Positions 19,282-25,475 of a stretch of 25,475 bases of DNA are shown here, one piece after another. The stretch covers positions 1 to 25,475 of the forward strand of contig NW_003141391.1 in the NCBI RefSeq assembly GCF_000003605.2. Direction: 5' to 3'. This DNA comes from Saccoglossus kowalevskii (Eukaryota; Hemichordata; Enteropneusta; Harrimaniidae). The position numbers were made by a program, and so were the translations under genes. The notes under the pieces were generated by a model. It did no database searches. It was not told the origin of the DNA and saw only the letters and a program-made list of their open reading frames with translations. Position 1 is the first letter of the stretch; every line of letters begins with the position of its first letter.

Positions 19282-22200
19282 TTAGAAGCCGTATGGGAGG
19301 GTACAGTAATCATCTTGTATCACCCGTTTGTCATACACTAAACTGTATGTTTTAACTTCTCTATGGAATATTATACCTCCCTTGCGCATTATTATTCAGG
19401 GTCTTTAACATGTAGAGGACCGCTTGTTCTCCGAACGAGTCAATTCATGGAGTCAAAATTAATTTCCAGTTGATTTCGGTAATTGAGGGTGAACCCCCTC
19501 ACTTTACACACCGTTTGGTTCCCACTTTTGTCCGGTTTGTGTAGTCGGTACACGTAATTCTTCGGTCCTCCCAATACGAAATGTGTGATGTAATTATCCA
19601 CGAGTTATTTCTCTCGTCAAATCTCTGAGATAATCACCCGTTGGTGGATCCCATTCTCCAGCTCGCTGGATGTAAATGATAGAATCTGTGTCAAAGTACA
19701 GGACTGTACTACCTAATTTCTCCAGAACACTGTAGAGTTTAAGTCGGGCATAGCTCGTTGTCATGGCAGCCAGTACAACGTTCGTATTGGATATTGCTTT
19801 GTAATTTAATGTAGTCTTCTTTATCGCAGTGCTGGACAAGAACCATTTTGTCAGAGACAATAAAAAGATCTGTGACATACTTTGTACTATCCATCAACAT
19901 TTCCAACAGTTTGGCGGCCGTTTCTACATACGTGCTCTGTCCAAAGTTTGATCTCTGTCCCGGCTTTCCCCAGAATGAGTTGAGGTTTAGCTTGGCGAGA
20001 GCTCTGAAGCCTGGATTTGGGGTTATCTTGCTTCTGTCCAAGACGATACCTTCTCTTTCACGGTATCTTTGGATGTACATGGTTCGGTCTTCGTCGGTGC
20101 GACACCACTTGGATAACTGGAAGACTCATGTTTAATTTTAAGAAACATGTTGATGTACTCAGTGACAACCCTCCGTCTCCAGTCTCAGAGTTGTAGGTTG
20201 CCGACTCATTGTAATGCCAAACTTCTTATAACTTGGAGATGCGATACTCTACTTCTTCAGCCTTTTCCAATTCCGGAGTGCACGAAACACCCATCAGTTG
20301 GCATCTTGATTCATGGTTTCCGCGCATTTGGAACAGAGTGGGAACATCAGTTTGTTGTTCACCCTGAAAGGTAGAACTGGTATATACAATCTACTCCGAG
20401 GTAAAACATCGCACTTGATAATACCGAAATAGTCCAGGGGTTCTACGATAAAGTCTTTAGTTACGACTGTCGGGTGGCCAACTGGATATCGCGAGGTCTT
20501 ATGGATGTACGGGTGGAGGCTGCAAAAGTCAACATATTCTATCTTTTCGCCTTCCTTGATTTCGTAATACAGATGCAGGGCATTAGTACGACCGCCGAGA
20601 AAAGCCTCCCTGCCTCTGATAGGATTTAAGTTTCCGACAAACATCTCGACTTTGTGATTGTTCTTCATCAGGTTTTTGAAATCGCATTCCCACATGGTAA
20701 CTAGCGAGTATGCTTTCGATTTCAACCACTCTTCCCTCGCCAGTAGCCTTTCATAGAGGGAGGTCATACTGAGTTCATTCTTGCGATTCGTTTTATTCCT
20801 TCTGGGAAAACACTTTGGGCAACCATGGAAGTAACAACCGTAGTTATCTGTACTCATACAAGGTTTCGGTAGAAGCATCATATCCGTCTATGTGATAAGG
20901 TCCAATTTTCATCTCCCTTCTGGAATTACGAACATGTTGAATACGCGTGTTATTGACGTGTGCCTCGTATTCCATCCATCTTATAGCATCTGTAAGATTG
21001 ATTCTGGGCGCTGAGATAACCTTTCTCAGGCACAACTCCGATTGTATCAGGAGTCAGGAAATTCTTTCGAAATATGACATTGCACACAGAGGCAATCGTG
21101 TTGCAACGGCTGAAAGGGTCAACTTTGGTGAGATCCATCATCATTGATCTAAATGCCAAACAACACTCCTCAAGTATGCACACGTCGCTTCGACAGTACT
21201 TGAGCAGTTCTTTACGTAAATCACAAACAGAGTTATTTTCTACTTCTCCATTGTACCATGTGTAGAATGTCTTTCTAGCCTCCTCCTTCATACCATCTGG
21301 GACAAAATAACGACCCCTGGGTATCGGTCCTCTGTAACTGTCTCCAGCGGTTCTCAGAAACAGGTGGGGAAAAAGCCCTTGTGTAACTCGTCTATGCCGA
21401 AGGTCTTAGGAAGTTTAGATAGAGCCATGGGCAGGAAATTCAAGCTATCAATTAATTCGATATCTGCACGACGGATGTATCGTTGCATGACTTTTGAACC
21501 ATTCATGATGACTTCGGGTAGTATATTGTGATCGTGACAGTATTTCAGAATCATAATTCCATCGTACCCATTTGTGCGATGAAAATCATCCAATTATGCT
21601 CTTTTTCTAATGCCCACTCGCAGAAATCTTCCAAGGTACGTGGACCATTGAACACTTTCTTCGTGTTTGGTGGAATTCTCGCTATGCACAATTCTGGAAT
21701 ATGAGTGCAATGTTCGTAAAAGACATAGTTACCATGGTTGTCAGAGTCATCCTCCTCCTCAAATTCTTCCATCAAATCGTCAGATTCTTGGTTCTTTTTT
21801 CTATCAGTGAGTGGTTGAATGTAACACAGGTGGTCGTACGTCTGAAAAGACTTGCAGGTTTTCCAGTAAACTTCGTTACATTTGTGAGACCCATCACGAT
21901 ATTTGAGGAGTTTGTCACATTTTTCGCAACGTTGAACTGACTGGCAGAGTGTTTTTATCCCATTAACTGACTTTTGATGCCGTTCAAAACATTCTTCGTT
22001 CTTGAAAAATCTGTGACAATTTCCGCATTGTTGCCATCGTGTAACCATGTAGTCCCTTTGATTTCCACAACTCAAACACCCGGTCGGACACATGTGACCA
22101 TAACGGTGAGAATAAGAATTGTCTAGTGCAATAGTACCGCTTTCCCAGAAAACCTATCATTTTTGTGATGATGTTGTAGTGTTTATCTTTCAGAAACAGA

Positions 22201-22867
22201 TATATGTCTTTGGAACCTTCTGCGGCATCGCCAACAAAGATGATGGAGTCAAAATGATCGTGCGACAATACGTGTATTCTGAAATCGGGTAACACGCTCT
22301 GAATTTTGTAATCTCCTCGATGCCACATGGTCCCTGTTCGACTCTGGCTTTCCGTAAAAGTTCTCTAGCTCAAACGGTTTGCATAGAGTAGTTTGCCGTT
22401 TTTTCCTGTTCATAGTATTCCACACCGATGGTGGATTTTCGTCTTTTGTGGCGTCTGCCAAGGCGACCATGATCGCTCTAGCGCAACACATCTGGCCATC
22501 AGAAACGATTTCAGTGACAGATTTGGAATTTTTCAACCTGTCTGCAATCTTCGTATCAAACTGTCGCTTCCTCCCATGTGTTTTTCCAGCACCAAGGGGC
22601 ATTTCAACAGATACCGTCCTGATGGTGATGTTTTCCTCAAGGGATATATCTTGGTAAGATTGTAGAATCAGCTCGAGCAGTTGATAACAGGTTGTGTGTA
22701 ATACGTTATGCACTTCATCGAACGTATTGGCATTTGGATGCGAAACTTTTACAAACCAATCCATTCCACTCACCTTAAACTTTTTGACAAAACGTTTTTT
22801 CTTACTGACAAGATTGAAATTAATCTTGTCGGTGATATTCGCGTCACTATCATCCGTGTCAGTATCA
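19282..22867 (-). pseudogene. Maverick family-B DNA polymerase, multiply frameshifted
   Basis: This is a protein-primed-type DNA polymerase B spanning about 3.6 kb, the expected size for Mavericks. Reading from 22867: acidic and basic start, DWFVKVSHPNA, MCCARAIMVALADAT; then a zinc-binding-like Cys/His region (22093 downward: CPTGCLSCGNQ, CGNCHRFF, CEKCDKLLKYRDGSHKC); exonuclease region with FHRTNGYDGIMIL (21590) and LLKYCRSDVCILEE (21200); motif A DFCSLHP (about 20510-20530); motif B KLNLNSFWGK (about 19985); motif C YFDTDS (about 19690); C-terminal LGGPKNYVYRLHKPDKSGN and [11 protein letters not shown], ending with TAA at 19282-19284. Frame changes occur near 22330, 22130, 21590, 21360, 21035, 20850, 20290, 20170, 20115, 19830 and 19610, with stops inside. 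Motif A has His where the family usually has Tyr. The copy is inactive as it stands. Confidence 0.9.
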
Positions 22868-22878
22868 CTTTAATAAAA

Positions 22879-22999
<121 letters not shown>

Positions 23000-23002
23000 A
23001 CA

Positions 23003-23041
23003 TTATCTTTCGTAGGTGATTGCTCAACTGTGTCGTCTTCA
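23003..23041 (-). other. Candidate micro-exon C upstream of the polymerase
   Basis: On the minus strand a TTTTTTCAG acceptor is followed at 23041 by codons for GEDDTVEQSPTK-like acidic sequence (first base completes a codon from the previous exon). No good GT donor is visible at its far end, next to the AAAT array. Its acidic character fits the Asp/Thr-rich start of the polymerase frame. Confidence 0.35.
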
Positions 23042-23305
23042 CTGAAAAAATAAATGTTATATTATTTTTATTATTCATATTCATATTGTTTACTAATCTT
23101 TACAAGCATACCGAACGAATTATATGTATAGTATTTGAGTACACACCTGCTTATAATAATACATTTATGTTCTAGGTCTGACAAAGTTTGAAGTTGTGTA
23201 AAATTCTTCCTGTAGATGAAGTTAAGAAACATGTTTTATTTTTCCCTCACATAAAACTTTCAAAATGCTCATAAATAAATCAATAAATCAATAAATATAA
23301 GTTAC

Positions 23306-23338
23306 CCATCATCTGAATTGTCATATTCTACTATATGT
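23306..23338 (-). other. Candidate micro-exon B upstream of the polymerase
   Basis: A TTTTTCAG acceptor precedes and a GG|GTAAC donor follows a 33-base segment on the minus strand. Its length is a multiple of three, and it enters and leaves in phase 2. The codons give an acidic peptide (HIVEYDNSDD). It joins in phase to candidate exons A and C. Confidence 0.4.
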
Positions 23339-23885
23339 CTGAAAAATGAAAACAGTTTTAAATCAACATACTCACACATTGAGGGCCTGCATTTATGGTC
23401 GATTCTCTAAGACAGACCGGAAAACAGAAATCGATACAAAAAAACAAAAGATATAATCAAGTGAGCGTTGGGAGTTAGTGTAGTGACCTACATGACAAAC
23501 CAAGGTTATGTCTAGTGAAAAGACACCCTAAGTAATTTAGAAAATGTAACTCCACGCATAATAATTGTTTAAAGCTGAGGGGTACACTCGGTAATTGAGT
23601 TCAAGCAATGATTCGATTCACAAATATTTTTTGTGAATGAGAGATAGGACATCAATTGAAAACATTGTAGTATTCCTTTTCTGTAAACAAATCTCCATTA
23701 TTATACATTCTGACTACTTAGACTTACATATTTGAGATGTTTTTTTTGACATTTCTCACTGTTTCTGTGTCAATTTTTCCTCAGTGATTTCAACTAATAG
23801 TTTTTTAAAACAAAAAACTCACATATCCTGAATTATTGGCTAGTGTTTGAAAACGTGAAAACAAAAATAAAAATGAATCGATTAC

Positions 23886-23939
23886 CTTTTAACAGTGGAA
23901 TCCGTTTCATCCAATTCTAGAGATCGCTTAGACACCCTG
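23886..23939 (-). other. Candidate micro-exon A upstream of the polymerase
   Basis: A CTTTCAG acceptor precedes and an AAAAG|GTAAT donor follows a 54-base minus-strand segment. It is open in phase 2 to phase 2 and encodes RVSKRSLELDETDSTVK. I could not find an in-phase exon further upstream with a start codon. Confidence 0.4.
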
Positions 23940-24310
23940 CTGAAAGTTAGGTGGCGTGAAGCGTAAATGTCCTCTTGTTTTGTATAACACACGAATCACA
24001 CCAACTCTGACATTCATATTTCAACATCATAGTCAGCTGTGATATTTACCGTGTCCTTGTGGTCTGTTTTGGCTTGATACAATTGTATCAGGACACCAGT
24101 TGTACGCATTCATCGTTCAACACCGGGCAAGTGGTTCCGAGGAATGTTGTAATTTTGTGTGGGAAATAAAAATTTGGTTACCAGCTCTTACCAGTTCTAT
24201 ACTTGTAGTAGTGGTTGTCTACCTACGTCATCACCAAGATTAATGTCTCAAACAATGTTGTATCTGTGGGAAAATAAAAAGATGATTCATACATTCTGTT
24301 TTACACCACA

Positions 24311-24320
24311 TATATAAATA
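24311..24320 (+). promoter_or_regulatory. TATA box for the PC4-like gene
   Basis: TATATAAATA lies 96 bases before the ATG at 24416. The spacing leaves room for a start site near 24345 and a short leader. The position in a divergent intergenic region supports a promoter here, but AT-rich background makes chance matches common. Confidence 0.5.
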
Positions 24321-24415
24321 TAATGTATAATCCAATCAACAAGCGAGCATTATAATTTAAAACACGAGGAGTTAGTGATTCTCATCATTCCTTCAGATAG
24401 CAGCCTTGCTTCAAG

Positions 24416-25387
24416 ATGAATCAGCTAAACACATATTTACACGAATTCGCTGGCTCTCTAGCTCAATACGTCTTGACCCCATCTCCAACCTCTGAACATA
24501 GCATCATGACGAGTCGTCCTAAGAAACGCTGGGCCGTTAATTCGCTGGCTACAACATCTTCTGACGAGGCAACGTGTCCAACAACTTGTGAATGTTCTAA
24601 AAAGGTAGCACCTGACATCAGTGCAGCGGCTGGTAAATCCCCCACTATCACTCCGAAAGGTGAGAACATCTTTACTCACCTGTTGTGCCCCATCAAGAAC
24701 CTGTACGTAATGATAAATTCATTCCGTGGGAAAAGTTATGTACATATTCGTGAATATTATAACGGGTACCCAACGAAGCGCGGGGTAGCATTAACAATGG
24801 AACAGTACACAAATTTCAATGAAATATTACCCCAAATCAACAGTGTTGTCAGGTACGTTTTTTTTACATACAAATAACACATTGATCAATGATTATAGTT
24901 ATTTTATTTGTAAGCCGTGGTGAACACCTCCCACCTATTGCTGTTATATCGGTTCGTTCAGAATGACGCGACTATCAAAACACAAGCAGTCAGCCAATTC
25001 GTTAGTAACATTGCAATCAAATTTCCCACCTATACGTTTTAAACTGTTGATAGAGATATGTTTTGTATTTTTTCACAGGCAACAGGAAACCAAAGGATAA
25101 ACTGATTATGAAAAAAAATTGTCACTGAATTTATCTGTGCACAGGTGCGTCGCATCATTCAATCTAATTGCCTAGCTTGTGAAATAGACCATCCTTCACA
25201 AATACGACACGCTTGTTTATCTTACGGATTCTGTGATGAAACCAGTCAGATTAACGAAATTCGTTTATACATTAATCAAGCTTTGTGCGTAAAATTGCCA
25301 CTTGTTATGATGCCTTTCAACGTATTCACCCAGAACTGGTCGGAAAATATTCTAGACGGTATAATCGTGTGCTGCTCTGTTGTATAA
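24416..25387 (+). CDS. PC4-like ssDNA-binding protein with Cys/His tail, two exons
   Basis: Exon 1 (24416-24852) begins at ATG (MNQLNTYLHEFAG) and has a Ser/Thr/Pro- and Cys-bearing low-complexity part to about residue 85. Then comes a PC4-like domain at about 94-146: LYVMINSFRGKSYVHIREYY, GVALTMEQYTNFNEILPQI. PC4 domains bind single-stranded DNA and assist transcription or replication. A donor AG|GTACGT follows. An acceptor at 25144 opens exon 2 (25145-25387) with CLACEIDHPSQIRHACL, a C-x2-C...H-x-C pattern that looks zinc-binding, and it ends VCCSVV. Direct joining of these two exons is out of phase by one base, so either a small lesion exists or the alternative acceptor at 25078 is used, which gives only six more residues. 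I recall PC4-type genes in other Mavericks; the pairing is inference. Confidence 0.6.
24853..25144 (+). other. Intron of the PC4-like gene
   Basis: The donor GTACGT (24853) and the acceptors TTTTTTCACAG (ends 25078) and TCTGTGCACAG (ends 25144) bound an AT-rich stretch with no open reading in phase. Two acceptors allow either a short or a long C-terminus. Confidence 0.55.
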
Positions 25388-25475
25388 ATTGACCCCTGAA
25401 TTGTGTTTACCCTCCTGTAAAATCAACATGCGAAATGGTTTCCCAACTCTTTGACATCATACAGGCAGCATATAT

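Larger units (their letters stand above)
23043..24310. other. Intergenic or intronic region between polymerase and PC4 gene
   Basis: This AT-rich stretch separates the divergent polymerase and PC4-like genes. It holds two candidate minus-strand micro-exons (23306-23338 and 23886-23939) and other isolated splice-like signals near 24060 and 24185-24269. I see no continuous gene. Confidence 0.45.

Noticed and set aside
13668-22867. Programmed frameshifting as the cause of the many frame changes
   Set aside because: There are more than fifteen changes in different genes, with several stop codons and two deletions of catalytic regions. Decay explains this better, although a few homopolymer cases could be sequence errors.

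Overview
The window reads as nuclear DNA of an animal, most likely a marine invertebrate. It is AT-rich, shows GT-AG introns and long stretches without genes, and carries eukaryotic mobile elements and no bacterial-style operons. I cannot name the species. Almost everything recognisable is a mobile or virus-like element, and almost all of it is decayed.

Layout. (1) 35-3372: two inverted copies of a Crypton-like tyrosine recombinase gene (KIAA1958/ZMYM-type domain) around a 164-bp spacer. The copies carry complementary deletions. (2) 3373-9291: AT-rich DNA with a possible reverse-transcriptase fragment (3855-4040), a TA microsatellite, the 5' half of a non-LTR retrotransposon on the minus strand (5585-7620) whose ORF1 carries a 2A-like motif, and two pieces of a dispersed repeat flanking that retroelement. 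(3) 9292-13733: a near-identical direct tandem duplication with a 2,221-bp unit. Its right edge lies inside the last codons of the next gene. (4) 13668-25387: a Maverick/Polinton (adintovirus-like) element. On the minus strand, in order of transcription, lie a protein-primed-type DNA polymerase B, an FtsK/HerA-type packaging ATPase, a small pVI-like protein, a conserved protein of unknown function, a chromodomain integrase, penton, a small basic core-like protein, the major capsid protein and an adenain-type protease. On the plus strand, diverging from the polymerase, lies a two-exon gene with a PC4-like ssDNA-binding domain and a Cys/His tail.

Together these genes would make a virion-forming, self-replicating and integrating element: polymerase and PC4-like protein for DNA synthesis, integrase for insertion, capsid, penton, core, protease and ATPase for particle assembly. 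This copy cannot do so as it stands. Polymerase, integrase, penton, capsid, protease, ATPase and the pVI-like gene all carry frameshifts, stop codons or deletions. The ATPase lacks its Walker A region and the protease lacks the stretch expected to hold its catalytic histidine. Only the core-like gene and the 174-residue unknown gene look fully open.

Most notable for follow-up: possible micro-exons in front of the polymerase, the PC4 plus Cys/His gene, the tandem duplication cutting the protease end, the complementary Crypton pair, and the 2A-like motif in the retroelement ORF1. No tRNA, rRNA or CRISPR array was recognised. All calls rest on reading the translations by eye; no database search was run.
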